A stretch of DNA of 12,676 nucleotides, taken from assembly GCA_023436765.1 (NCBI GenBank), contig JAEZHX010000012.1, positions 1 to 12,676 on the forward strand, in the 5' to 3' direction. This document shows, piece after piece, positions 1 through 6,846 of the stretch (the first letter of the stretch is position 1; each line of letters opens with the position of its first letter). The notes beneath the pieces are model-generated. The model ran no database searches, was not told where the DNA came from, and saw only the letters and a program-made list of their open reading frames with translations. The position numbers were made by a program, and so were the translations under genes. The DNA is from Bacillota bacterium (GTDB lineage Bacteria > Bacillota > Clostridia > Lachnospirales > Lachnospiraceae).

Positions 1-46
1 GATGATCATATGCCTTCAATGTGATTCTCATTACTTGACTTGCCAT
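1..46 (-). CDS. rpsJ: 30S ribosomal protein S10 (uS10), N-terminal fragment
   Basis: This is the first gene of the S10 ribosomal protein operon, cut by the window edge after 15 codons. The visible residues MASQVMRITLKAYDH match the start of bacterial S10, for example the (M)RIxLKAxDH core shared by Escherichia coli and Bacillus. S10 is a small-subunit head protein and also the NusE antitermination factor. The start codon at 46-44 is preceded by a perfect AGGAGG (58-63 on the complement) at 11 nt, with a run of T in between. Upstream lies a long structured leader and a strong promoter, as expected for the head of the operon. The identification rests on only 15 residues, but the match, the strong ribosome binding site and the leader agree. 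Confidence 0.9.
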   Translation of the reverse strand, partial: MASQVMRITLKAYDH

Positions 47-347
47 AAAAAAAGCCGCCTCCTTTTCGCACTTAAGTTCAGTACGACAAGTGGTGACTGT
101 ACACTCATCCGTGTGTATCTTCATTTATCATACATATAATCCGGTTTCCCGGACTTCCTGCTTACAGATCATTCGATTTGTTTCGCTTGTATACTATGAG
201 ATTTTCACACGTCTTATCTGCCCAATGGCAGAAGGTTCAATTGGTACAGTGACTTGTCGCCAGTTTCATAACTTGACATTCGCTCCACGGAAAACCTACC
301 CGAAATCGGTAGCAACCTCACGCTTCTACGCTATCAACGTCACAACA
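47..347 (-). ncRNA. Structured 5' leader of the rpsJ (S10) operon, candidate autoregulatory RNA
   Basis: This stretch of about 300 nt lies between the predicted transcription start and the rpsJ start codon and contains no credible gene. Read as minus-strand RNA it shows a long-range stem: bases 252-258 pair with 85-91 (7 bp) and 244-249 pair with 97-102 (6 bp), separated by an asymmetric internal loop. This encloses about 140 nt. Inside are a 6-bp hairpin UCUGCC-AUUG-GGCAGA, a 5-bp hairpin with a GAAA tetraloop (UCCGG-GAAA-CCGGA) and a UACAC/GUGUA hairpin. Upstream of the long stem is a CUACC/GGUAG hairpin. S10 operon leaders in gammaproteobacteria bind L4 to repress the operon; a similar role here is an inference, since the structure differs and no ligand can be read from sequence. 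Confidence 0.65.
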
Positions 348-353
348 TTTGAT

Positions 354-382
354 ATTATACACTAAGAATGTAGTAATTGCAA
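354..382 (-). promoter_or_regulatory. Promoter of the rpsJ operon
   Basis: Read on the minus strand, TTGCAA (377-382) and a perfect TATAAT (354-359) are separated by exactly 17 bp. This is a near-consensus housekeeping sigma factor promoter. The predicted start near 347 gives a leader of about 300 nt before rpsJ. It shows that the S10 operon can be transcribed independently of anything upstream in this genome. Confidence 0.8.
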
Positions 383-623
383 GTACTTTTTGAAGTTTAT
401 TGACTCACTGAAAGTCTGTCCTAAATCTGATTGTTATTATCTCCCATTATGGTATAAATTATTTTATATTACCATTTACTTCTTATTATAAATATATTGC
501 CTAGAACAGCAGCGGTATCCACCCTGTACATGGACACAGCTGCTCTTTGTCATAAACACGAATGAAGCACTGCAATAGCTCTGGAGGATCAGTTTAGTTT
601 GCCGATCATACTCATCGGACAGG
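383..623. other. AT-rich intergenic stretch between the rpsJ promoter and the methyltransferase gene
   Basis: No open frame with a ribosome binding site or recognisable product was found on either strand. Apart from the hairpin listed at 508-544 there is a short CCGAT/ATCGG dyad (601-617) just after the methyltransferase stop codon. The stretch separates two minus-strand transcription units and seems to serve only as a terminator region and promoter upstream region. Confidence 0.5.
508..544 (-). terminator. Possible terminator of the methyltransferase gene
   Basis: On the minus strand AGCAGC (539-544) pairs with GCTGCT (508-513), and an inner GUGUCC/GGAUAC stem continues the hairpin with one G-U pair and an 11-nt loop. 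The following bases, GTTCTAGG, are only weakly T-rich, so termination efficiency is uncertain. It lies about 80 bp after the stop codon of the only upstream minus-strand gene. Confidence 0.4.
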
Positions 624-1511
624 CTATTCGCGATCCAAGGTCATGCTTCCTCTCTCCCACCTTCCGGAGGCTCCGCAGGGTAGAACAAATCCATTTGAGG
701 TGACCGGCAACCCGATCTCCTCTGCCATGATCTTCCCTTGATATTGCTTACCAAGTACTTCAGAAAGCATATAGGCAAGGACTCCGGGCTGAAGACCCGT
801 CGTATAAGAATTAATCAGGAAGAAGACAGGTTTATCCGACAGAACCTTGGCACAGAGCTGGAGGAACGGATAGATATTGTCCTCAATCTTCCAGATCTCA
901 CCCTTGGGTCCTCTCCCATAGGAGGGTGGATCCATGATGACAGCATCATATTTATTCTCTCTACGAATCTCACGTTCTACAAATTTAACACAATCATCTA
1001 CGATGTATCTGATTGGCGCATTACCCAGCCCGGAGGCCTCTGCATTTTCTCTCGCCCAGGTTACCATTCCCTTAGAGGCATCCACATGGGTCACGGCAGC
1101 ACCGGCCTTCGCTGCTGCCAGGGTTGCCCCGCCGGTATAAGCAAACAGATTAAGTACCTTAACCTGCCTGTCCTTGACACTCTGAATCTTCTCCGAGAAC
1201 CAGTCCCAGTTTACTGCTTGTTCAGGGAAGAGTCCCGTATGCTTGAAGCTGAAGGGCTGCAGGTGAAAGGTCAGGTCTTTATACTTAATATCCCATTGCT
1301 TCGGCAGATTGAAAAACTCCCATTCTCCGCCGCCTTTGGAGCTTCTGTGGTAATGGGCATTCTTCGTCTTCCATCCCTTATGGAGCTTCGGAGTATTCCA
1401 AAGTACCTGGGGGTCGGGTCGAACCAGGAGGTAATCTCCCCACCGTTCCAGCTTCTCTCCATTCGAGGTATCTATCACTTCATAATCCTTCCAGCCATCC
1501 GCAATCCACAT
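624..1511 (-). CDS. Class I SAM-dependent methyltransferase, RlmI/RlmK-like (COG1092 type)
   Basis: The 295-residue protein is a Rossmann-fold S-adenosylmethionine-dependent methyltransferase. Motif I is LNLFAYTGGATL at residues 120-131, the acidic end of strand 2 is VDAS at 143-146, the next motif is VDD at 171-173, and the catalytic-type motif IV is DPPSYG at 194-199. The PF10672/COG1092 family with this arrangement includes the 23S rRNA methylases RlmI (C1962) and RlmK (G2069). This protein lacks the N-terminal PUA domain of RlmI, so a cytosolic RNA methyltransferase is likely but the target base cannot be assigned. The start has only a weak GAGAG element. It is a single-gene unit, divergent from pspA, with its own promoter. 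A long plus-strand open frame over the same bases is a shadow. Confidence 0.85.
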   Translation of the reverse strand: MWIADGWKDYEVIDTSNGEKLERWGDYLLVRPDPQVLWNTPKLHKGWKTKNAHYHRSSKGGGEWEFFNLPKQWDIKYKDLTFHLQPFSFKHTGLFPEQAVNWDWFSEKIQSVKDRQVKVLNLFAYTGGATLAAAKAGAAVTHVDASKGMVTWARENAEASGLGNAPIRYIVDDCVKFVEREIRRENKYDAVIMDPPSYGRGPKGEIWKIEDNIYPFLQLCAKVLSDKPVFFLINSYTTGLQPGVLAYMLSEVLGKQYQGKIMAEEIGLPVTSNGFVLPCGASGRWERGSMTLDRE

Positions 1512-1599
1512 AGTAATCTCTCTTTCTCTTATCTGCCAGCTATTATCGTTTCTATCTTATCAATATTATTCTCTGTACCAACAATGAATATTTCTTCTT

Positions 1600-1628
1600 A
1601 TTATAAATCAGAGGTTTCTAAATTACAA
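1600..1628 (-). promoter_or_regulatory. Promoter of the methyltransferase gene
   Basis: On the minus strand TTGTAA (1623-1628) is followed after exactly 17 bp by a perfect TATAAT (1600-1605). The predicted start near 1593 leaves a leader of about 80 nt. It is divergent from the pspA promoter, with about 130 bp between the two -35 boxes. Confidence 0.65.
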
Positions 1629-1760
1629 CCTTACATCTATATTTCTCAGACTTCGGAACCATTTGATGAAATCCGTTTATCCACTTTGACTGGGCGGGCA
1701 CAGTATTGCCTAATCATCACTGCTATAAACTCCCTCTAATTATTCTAACCTTAATTTAAC

Positions 1761-1789
1761 TTGACGTTACAAACATTTCATACTAAACT
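1761..1789 (+). promoter_or_regulatory. Promoter of the pspA-ydjGHI operon
   Basis: TTGACG (1761-1766) and TAAACT (1784-1789) are separated by 17 bp, a good match to a housekeeping promoter. The predicted start near 1796 gives a leader of about 107 nt before pspA. The -10 is imperfect, which would suit a promoter that is not fully constitutive. I found no convincing sigma-W type element (TGAAAC with CGTA at 16-17 bp), although the homologous Bacillus operon is sigma-W dependent. Confidence 0.55.
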
Positions 1790-1799
1790 TTAAGCTGTA

Positions 1800-1813
1800 A
1801 TAAGCTAGCTTAT
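1800..1813. promoter_or_regulatory. 14-bp perfect palindrome, candidate operator of pspA
   Basis: ATAAGCTAGCTTAT is a gap-free inverted repeat that begins about 4 bp after the predicted pspA transcription start. With no loop it is unlikely to work as an RNA hairpin, but it is the usual shape and position of a repressor site. It overlaps a second dyad, TATGAA-GGTTG-TTCATA (1811-1827). The regulator is unknown. Confidence 0.35.
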
Positions 1814-1902
1814 GAAGGTTGTTCATAGCAAGCCTTAGGATATTAATAAAGAAATGAGCGTAGTCGCTTAACTATAACATTTTATATGGAGGGATAATTA
1901 AT

Positions 1903-2577
1903 ATGGGAATTTTAACAAGATTCAAAGACATCATGTCCAGCAACATCAATGCAATGTTAGATAAAGCAGAGGATCCTGAGAAGATGATTGATCAGTGCCT
2001 GAGGAATTTAAACTCCGATCTCGGTAAAGTAAAATCCGAAACCGCTGCCATTATGGCGGAGGAGCAGAGAGCTAAGAGAGTACTCGATGACTGTAACGAT
2101 GAGATCACCAAGATGCAGGCTTATGCAGTCAAAGCGCTCGAAGCCGGGAATGAGAATGATGCCCGAAAATTCTTAGAGCAGAAGGCATCCTTAACCTCAA
2201 AGCAGCCCGGATTACAGGAGGCATATGATCTGGCACACAGTAACGCCACCCATATGCGCGAGATGCATGATAAACTGGTGGCGGATATCAATGAACTGGA
2301 GTCCCGTAAGGACATGATCAAGGGTAAGCTGGCCGTGGCTAAGACCCAGGAAAGAATCAACAAGATGGGATCCTCCGTGGTCAGTGCCAATAACTCCATG
2401 GCAAGCTTTGCTAAGTACGAAGAGATGGCAGATAAGGCCCTTGACAAGGCAAATGCCATGGCTGAGTTAAACCGCTCCTCTTCTGATCAGTCCATAGAGG
2501 ATCTGACGAAGAAATATGATGTGAATACCTCCGTAGAGGATGAGCTGGCCGCACTAAAAGCCAGTCTGAATAAATAA
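1903..2577 (+). CDS. pspA: PspA/IM30 family membrane-stress protein
   Basis: The 224-residue protein is a PspA/IM30/LiaH-type protein of the ESCRT-III-like superfamily. These peripheral membrane proteins form rods or rings that stabilise and remodel the cytoplasmic membrane under envelope stress. The family start is clear: MGILTRFKDIMSSNINAMLDKAEDPEKMI, an amphipathic N-terminal helix followed by the conserved AEDPEKMIDQ segment (residues 22-31). A long charged coiled-coil run covers about residues 25-185. The length matches the usual 220-230 residues. The start has GGAGGG (1888-1893) 9 nt upstream. Its neighbours ydjG, ydjH and ydjI match the Bacillus subtilis pspA-ydjGHI order, where YdjI is reported to recruit PspA to the membrane. 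A hairpin after the gene may reduce readthrough. Confidence 0.95.
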   Translation: MGILTRFKDIMSSNINAMLDKAEDPEKMIDQCLRNLNSDLGKVKSETAAIMAEEQRAKRVLDDCNDEITKMQAYAVKALEAGNENDARKFLEQKASLTSKQPGLQEAYDLAHSNATHMREMHDKLVADINELESRKDMIKGKLAVAKTQERINKMGSSVVSANNSMASFAKYEEMADKALDKANAMAELNRSSSDQSIEDLTKKYDVNTSVEDELAALKASLNK

Positions 2578-2635
2578 GAGATTCTTAGTATATACAAGAT
2601 AAACCGTCAAGACAGGCAACTTGTCATGAATCAGA

Positions 2636-2684
2636 AATGTCCGCAGGAGAAAAGCTTCCGGCTTTCTTACTTGCGGGCATTTTG
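2636..2684 (+). terminator. Hairpin after pspA, possible partial terminator inside the operon
   Basis: AATGTCCGCA (2636-2645) pairs with TGCGGGCATT (2672-2681) with one G-U pair, and the inner bases around AAAGCTTCCGGCTTT can extend the stem. Only TTTTG follows, so it may be a weak terminator or an mRNA 3'-end stabiliser. No promoter is evident between it and ydjG, only 33 nt later, which argues for partial readthrough. Confidence 0.5.
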
Positions 2685-2716
2685 TACAATCGTTGAAAAA
2701 GGGGGGATTTCTACAA

Positions 2717-3859
2717 ATGGTAGTACATTATAAATGTCCGAATTGTGGAGCAGATATGGCTTACGATTCTGAATCCGGGATGCTGCGCTGCAGTAGCTGC
2801 GGAAGGACAGATAATATTGAGAAAATGGCAGGTGTGAAAAGTTTGCCGAAGGATGCCACTGTTACCTATGAAAGAAACACTGAGGATGCAGCCGCTGAAG
2901 ATGAATCCTTCGAGGAGGATTATGCAGACGAATCTGATACGGATGAGCCCTCCAGCCATAACACCTTCCAGGGTAATGAAGCAAACGAATATCACTGTAA
3001 TAACTGTGGCGCCGTCCTGATCACGGATCCTCAGACTGCCGCAACCACCTGCAGCTTCTGCGGGGCTGGTATCGTATTAAGCGACCGGCTGTCCGGTAGC
3101 CTGGCACCTGCTAAGGTAATCCCATTTACAATCAGTAAGCAGCAGGCACAGGAAGCCTTCAAGAAATGGTGTCGTAAGGGACTTCTTACCCCATCTGATT
3201 TTATGAAGGCTGACCGAATCAAGAATATCACAGGCCTATATGTTCCCTTCTGGCTCTATGATCTGAACGGCCGCGGAGAAGCGGAGGCCACCTGCACCAG
3301 AGTATATACCTATAGCCGGGGTGATTGGATCTACACTGAGACAAAATACTATCATGTCTATCGTAAGGTGGACTTGAATTATCTTCGTATTCCCTGCGAT
3401 GCTTCCGGCAAGATGGATGATTCCATGATGGATAAATTGGAGCCATACGAATACAACAACCTGAAGGATTTTAGTATGCCCTACCTGGCTGGATATATCG
3501 CTGAGAAATACGATTTTGACGATAATGCTCTTCTTCCGCGAATCAAGGAAAGGGCAACAGCGTATGTCGACAACTATATCCATTCCACAATACACGGCTA
3601 TACCACTGTTTCCATCCACCGGAAGGATATTAATATCCGTAAAAGAAGGGCAGACTATTCTCTGCTTCCGGTATGGATGGTCTGCTATGACTACAAGCAG
3701 GCGGAACACAACTTTGCCATGAATGGGCAGACCGGCAAGATCGTCGGTAAACCACCCATCAGTAAAGGGAAGGTCGCAGCCTGGTTTCTCGGGATATCCA
3801 CCGGAACCTTTATCCTGTTCCAGCTTCTGACATTAGTATTAGGAGGTAGTTCCTTATGA
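2717..3859 (+). CDS. ydjG: YdjG-like zinc-ribbon membrane protein
   Basis: The 380-residue protein begins with a TFIIB-type zinc ribbon (CPNC at residues 7-10, CSSC at 25-28). A strongly acidic linker (about 55-80) leads to a second zinc ribbon (CNNC at 94-97, CSFC at 112-115). A large domain of unknown function follows, then one C-terminal transmembrane segment (about 354-378). The ATG at 2717 is chosen because GGGGGG (2701-2706) lies 10 nt upstream and the zinc ribbon starts at once; an upstream in-frame TTG at 2693 has no such site. The stop overlaps the ydjH start by 4 bp (ATGA), indicating translational coupling. In Bacillus, YdjG and YdjH are the membrane partners that position YdjI and PspA. 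The biochemical activity is unknown. Confidence 0.85.
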   Translation: MVVHYKCPNCGADMAYDSESGMLRCSSCGRTDNIEKMAGVKSLPKDATVTYERNTEDAAAEDESFEEDYADESDTDEPSSHNTFQGNEANEYHCNNCGAVLITDPQTAATTCSFCGAGIVLSDRLSGSLAPAKVIPFTISKQQAQEAFKKWCRKGLLTPSDFMKADRIKNITGLYVPFWLYDLNGRGEAEATCTRVYTYSRGDWIYTETKYYHVYRKVDLNYLRIPCDASGKMDDSMMDKLEPYEYNNLKDFSMPYLAGYIAEKYDFDDNALLPRIKERATAYVDNYIHSTIHGYTTVSIHRKDINIRKRRADYSLLPVWMVCYDYKQAEHNFAMNGQTGKIVGKPPISKGKVAAWFLGISTGTFILFQLLTLVLGGSSL

Positions 3860-4746
3860 ATATAATGAAATTCAGATCCGCCCTCCTGCTTAGTCTGCTG
3901 ATGGTGTTATCCCTCTGTATCTCAAGCGTAACCTATGCCTACGCTGCCGATAACGAGAAAAGGATCTATGATGAAGCCGGACTTTTAACCGCAGATGAAT
4001 ATGAAGAGCTGGAGGCTATGTGCCTGGAATACGAAGAGGAAGCAAAAGCTGAGATCTTCATCCTGACCCATAACGATTCCAATGCTGTCTATCCTGAACG
4101 CTACATCGAGAACTTCGAGGATAAGCAGCCTGCAGCTGACCGGGTCTATTTCCTATATGATGTATATCGCGGTGAGATATTTATCGAAGGTTATGGGACA
4201 GCGGAAACCTATGTCCACTCGAAACGGATTGATAAGATTTTTGATCAGATGGTCGGAAGCCTAAAGTCAGGCAACTACTATGATGCCTTTGTAACCTATA
4301 TCACCATGGCAACAGCCTATATGAATGATGAATCCGAGATTAATACAGATCATGATTACAGCTACAGCTCATCCTCTGATCCAAATTACTCGAATGATTA
4401 CGATTATAATAGCTATTATGAATACGAAGGCAGCAAGCAGGTAAAGGATTTCCTTACGAACCCCTGGATCCAGCTGGTAGCAGCCTTAATCATCGGCGGA
4501 GTCGCTGTCGGTATCATGGCATACCATTCCAGCGGAAGGATGACGGTACGTGGAGTTGATTATCTGGACCAAAGCCATTCCGGTCTGATCGGTCGAAGAG
4601 ATATCTATCTGAGAACAACGATCACAAAGGTGCGGAAACCTACCCAGAATAATTCCGGCGGAAGGGGCGGCTTTAATGCAGGAGGCTTCCGCGGAGGAAT
4701 ATCCCCGGGAGGCCGTTCCCACAGCTCCGGCGGCAGAAAATTATGA
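3856..4746 (+). CDS. ydjH: YdjH-like TPM-domain membrane protein
   Basis: The 296-residue protein has an N-terminal signal peptide (hydrophobic core about residues 9-24, probable cleavage after AYA at 28-30). A TPM domain (PF04536, about 36-155) follows, with the typical opening IYDEAGLLTADEYEELE. Next are a Ser/Tyr/Asp-rich linker (about 160-195), a transmembrane helix (about 205-223) and a Gly/Arg/Ser-rich tail with repeated GG motifs ending in GGRKL. The TPM domain is therefore probably outside the membrane and the glycine-rich tail inside. TPM domains were first named from thylakoid and phage-shock-related proteins; their function is poorly known. AGGAGG (3841-3846) lies 9 nt before the start, inside the end of ydjG. 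The gene order supports a role with PspA in envelope stress. Confidence 0.87.
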   Translation: MNIMKFRSALLLSLLMVLSLCISSVTYAYAADNEKRIYDEAGLLTADEYEELEAMCLEYEEEAKAEIFILTHNDSNAVYPERYIENFEDKQPAADRVYFLYDVYRGEIFIEGYGTAETYVHSKRIDKIFDQMVGSLKSGNYYDAFVTYITMATAYMNDESEINTDHDYSYSSSSDPNYSNDYDYNSYYEYEGSKQVKDFLTNPWIQLVAALIIGGVAVGIMAYHSSGRMTVRGVDYLDQSHSGLIGRRDIYLRTTITKVRKPTQNNSGGRGGFNAGGFRGGISPGGRSHSSGGRKL

Positions 4747-4769
4747 TGGTATTATCATACAGTTAAGAT

Positions 4770-4775
4770 TATAAT
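4770..4775 (+). promoter_or_regulatory. Isolated -10 element before ydjI
   Basis: A perfect TATAAT lies in the 73-bp gap between ydjH and ydjI, about 45 bp before the ydjI start. No convincing -35 box stands at 16-18 bp, and there is no TGn extension. It may give weak internal expression of ydjI, or may be chance in AT-rich sequence. Confidence 0.2.
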
Positions 4776-4819
4776 GAGGACAGTACATATTAATCATGTA
4801 AAAAACGGGAGGAAAAATT

Positions 4820-5785
4820 ATGGGTTTATTCTCAAAACAGTTCGCTAACGTCGTTGAGTGGCAGGAATTTCGGGACGACATGATTTTTTACAAATGGAAT
4901 AATGATGAGATTAAGAAGGGAAGCCGCTTGATCATCCGTCCGGGCCAGGACGCCATCTTCCTATACAACGGAAAAATAGAGGGTATCTTCAAGGATGAAG
5001 GTGATTACGATATTGAATCACAGATTATACCGTTTCTCTCCACGCTGAAGGGCTTTAAGTTTGGTTTCAACAGTGGTATGCGGGCAGAGGTATTGTTCGT
5101 CAACACGAAAGAATTTACAGCAAAATGGGGAACCCAAAACGCAATCAATATTCCCACCCCCGCACTACCGGGAGGAATGCCGATCCGGGCAAACGGTGCC
5201 TTCAACTTCAAGGTAACCGATTATGTGAAATTAATCGATAAAATTGCAGGTATCAGAAACAGCTATGCGGTCGAGGATGTACGCTTAAGAATTATTGCCG
5301 TACTGGATCAGCTGCTGATGAAATGGATCTCAAAGGAAGGTAAGGATATGTTCAACCTCCAGGCCAATTCCTTCGATATTTCCACCGGCATAAAGACTGA
5401 TCTGGATATGCAGCTCTATGATACCGGCTTATCCGTAACCGGCTTTCATATCATGAGCTTCACGTATCCGGAAGAGATTCAGGCGATGATTAACAAAAAT
5501 GCTTCCCACAGTATGGTTGGTGATCTGGGCCGCTATCAGACGATCGCCATGACGGAAGGAATCTCAAACGGTAATGTAAAGGGAGGCGGAGCAGCATCTG
5601 ATATGGCAGGCATGATGATGGGGATGACCTATGCAAACCAGATGATGCAGAACATGAATCAGTCCGTAAACCACCCGAATGCACCTACCGGGCAGCCCGG
5701 TGCCAAACCGAATTTCTGTCCGAATTGCGGTCAGAAAACCGGTGTCGCTAACTTCTGCCCCAACTGCGGTCAGAAGCTGGTATAA
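4820..5785 (+). CDS. ydjI: YdjI-like SPFH-domain protein with C-terminal zinc ribbon
   Basis: The 321-residue protein belongs to the COG4260 'virion core protein-like' SPFH group. The SPFH-type region covers about residues 1-220, with the family start MGLFSKQFANVVEWQEF and the segments IKKGSRLIIRPGQDAIF and FVNTKEFTAKWGTQ. A Met/Asn-rich linker (about 250-290) follows. The C-terminus is a compact zinc ribbon with two CPNCGQK repeats (Cys 300, 303, 313, 316). There is no signal peptide or clear transmembrane helix, so it should be a cytoplasmic, membrane-associated protein. In Bacillus, YdjI is reported to bind PspA and bring it to the membrane through YdjG and YdjH. GGGAGG (4807-4812) lies 7 nt before the start. 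It is the last gene of the operon, followed by a strong terminator. Confidence 0.88.
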   Translation: MGLFSKQFANVVEWQEFRDDMIFYKWNNDEIKKGSRLIIRPGQDAIFLYNGKIEGIFKDEGDYDIESQIIPFLSTLKGFKFGFNSGMRAEVLFVNTKEFTAKWGTQNAINIPTPALPGGMPIRANGAFNFKVTDYVKLIDKIAGIRNSYAVEDVRLRIIAVLDQLLMKWISKEGKDMFNLQANSFDISTGIKTDLDMQLYDTGLSVTGFHIMSFTYPEEIQAMINKNASHSMVGDLGRYQTIAMTEGISNGNVKGGGAASDMAGMMMGMTYANQMMQNMNQSVNHPNAPTGQPGAKPNFCPNCGQKTGVANFCPNCGQKLV

Positions 5786-5861
5786 ATTATCGTCGAACAT
5801 CATTTTTACCTAGAAGATGCTTCAAACAATGTTTGTTGGCAGATATTTATTAACAATACAT

Positions 5862-5920
5862 GAAAGGACATGGCGCTTACTAACTTTTTAGTTATTAAGC
5901 ACCATGTCCTTTCTTTCTGA
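5862..5920. terminator. Bidirectional terminator between ydjI and the SGNH hydrolase gene
   Basis: GAAAGGACATGG (5862-5873) pairs perfectly with CCATGTCCTTTC (5902-5913). The stem continues inward after one mismatch through GCTTA/TAAGC and AACT/AGTT. The right side runs into TTTCTTTCT, a plus-strand U-tract; on the minus strand TTTCATGT follows the stem. It lies between two convergent genes and probably ends both. Confidence 0.8.
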
Positions 5921-5969
5921 GTTTAGACCTTATTGCTATTCCATGGATCTTCCATTTCATAAATCAGAA

Positions 5970-6623
5970 TTAATTCAAATTAGCTCTGCCCTTTTGTTCC
6001 ATCTCCTTAATCTTACGATATACCCCGTCTGCCAATGCTGCATGCCCCTTTGCATCCAGGTGGATCGCATCGGTATCATCTGCTGTGGCATAATCAGCGG
6101 CATCCATAAAGAAACAATGATACTCCTTCGCAATCCTTGCATACTCTGCAGCCAGCTTCTTCGATTTCTCCCTGCCCATGAGCCCTTGAAAGATGTCGCA
6201 GTATTCGGAGGCCAGGATGCTCTCACTGATATGAATCGGAGATATAATCAGTACATGATTATGATAAACTCCCGGATCCCGCAATATCCTGACCAGTTTC
6301 TCCAGCCCTCGTGCTATCTCAGAAGGGTCGGCATGATATCTTTCCTTTGTGTCGTTCGTACCGAGCATTAGAATGACCAGCTCCAAAGGCCTATGGGATG
6401 CAATACACATCTCCAGATACTCGCTTCCGTTCATGAATTTCTTCTCGGGATCATCGAAGACGGTAGTCCTTCCGTTTAATCCTTCTTCTATTACATAATA
6501 AGCATCTCCCAGCCGTTTCTGAAGCCGCCTGGTCCACCTGGTATGTTCATCATATCTTCCGCCAGAACCCGCGATAAAACCGTAAGTATTGGAATCGCCA
6601 AAACACATGATATTCTTTAGCAT
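5970..6623 (-). CDS. SGNH/GDSL-family esterase or acyltransferase
   Basis: The 217-residue protein is an SGNH hydrolase. Block I is FGDSNTYG with the nucleophile Ser 11, block II is the Gly in EGLNGRTT (Gly 48), block III is GTND with Asn 90, and block V is DAIH with Asp 185 and His 188. All four catalytic-block residues are present. The FGDSNTYG start, followed by RYDEHTRWTRRL, resembles the arylesterase/acyltransferase branch. No signal peptide is seen, so it is probably cytosolic; the substrate (acetyl ester, thioester or acylated sugar) cannot be read. The ATG at 6623 is chosen because GAGAGG lies about 10 nt upstream; an in-frame ATG 24 nt earlier has no such site. It is a single-gene unit with its own promoter. 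Confidence 0.88.
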   Translation of the reverse strand: MLKNIMCFGDSNTYGFIAGSGGRYDEHTRWTRRLQKRLGDAYYVIEEGLNGRTTVFDDPEKKFMNGSEYLEMCIASHRPLELVILMLGTNDTKERYHADPSEIARGLEKLVRILRDPGVYHNHVLIISPIHISESILASEYCDIFQGLMGREKSKKLAAEYARIAKEYHCFFMDAADYATADDTDAIHLDAKGHAALADGVYRKIKEMEQKGRANLN

Positions 6624-6676
6624 GACAGTATTTCCTCTCTTCCCCATTTCTCGTAGTAATTATATGTAATAATTGG

Positions 6677-6705
6677 ATTATATCCCATCCGATTGTAGAG
6701 GTCAA
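6677..6705 (-). promoter_or_regulatory. Promoter of the SGNH hydrolase gene
   Basis: On the minus strand TTGACC (6700-6705) and a perfect TATAAT (6677-6682) stand 17 bp apart. This near-consensus promoter gives a short leader of about 45 nt. It points away from the nitroreductase gene, so the two genes are divergent. Confidence 0.75.
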
Positions 6706-6776
6706 TCCGGGACAAAGGAAGCAACATCAGCTATCGTATTCTGTTACCATGCTGTCTTTTCTTTCCATCCAAATTA

Positions 6777-6785
6777 TGCTATACT
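6777..6785 (+). promoter_or_regulatory. Extended -10 promoter of the nitroreductase gene
   Basis: TGCTATACT combines the TGn extension (6777-6779) with a good -10 hexamer TATACT (6780-6785). The -35 region is poor, which is common for extended -10 promoters. The predicted start near 6792 gives a leader of about 55 nt. Confidence 0.5.
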
Positions 6786-6846
6786 GCAGACATAAGTACA
6801 AAACATCTGAATGGTAATGGGAATCTACATTTTAAAGGAGGAGAAA

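Noticed and set aside
90..365. Plus-strand open frame of 91 codons
   Set aside because: It runs antisense over the rpsJ leader and promoter, has no recognisable domain or ribosome binding site, and is explained by the structured leader.
738..1739. Plus-strand open frame of 333 codons
   Set aside because: It is antisense to the methyltransferase gene, which has all the expected motifs; the plus-strand translation has no family character.
1790..1902. Sigma-W type promoter for pspA
   Set aside because: A CGTA is present near 1859, but no TGAAAC lies at the required distance upstream.
6811..6846. Earlier start of the nitroreductase
   Set aside because: The added residues precede the conserved N-terminus and would be encoded across the ribosome binding site of the better start.
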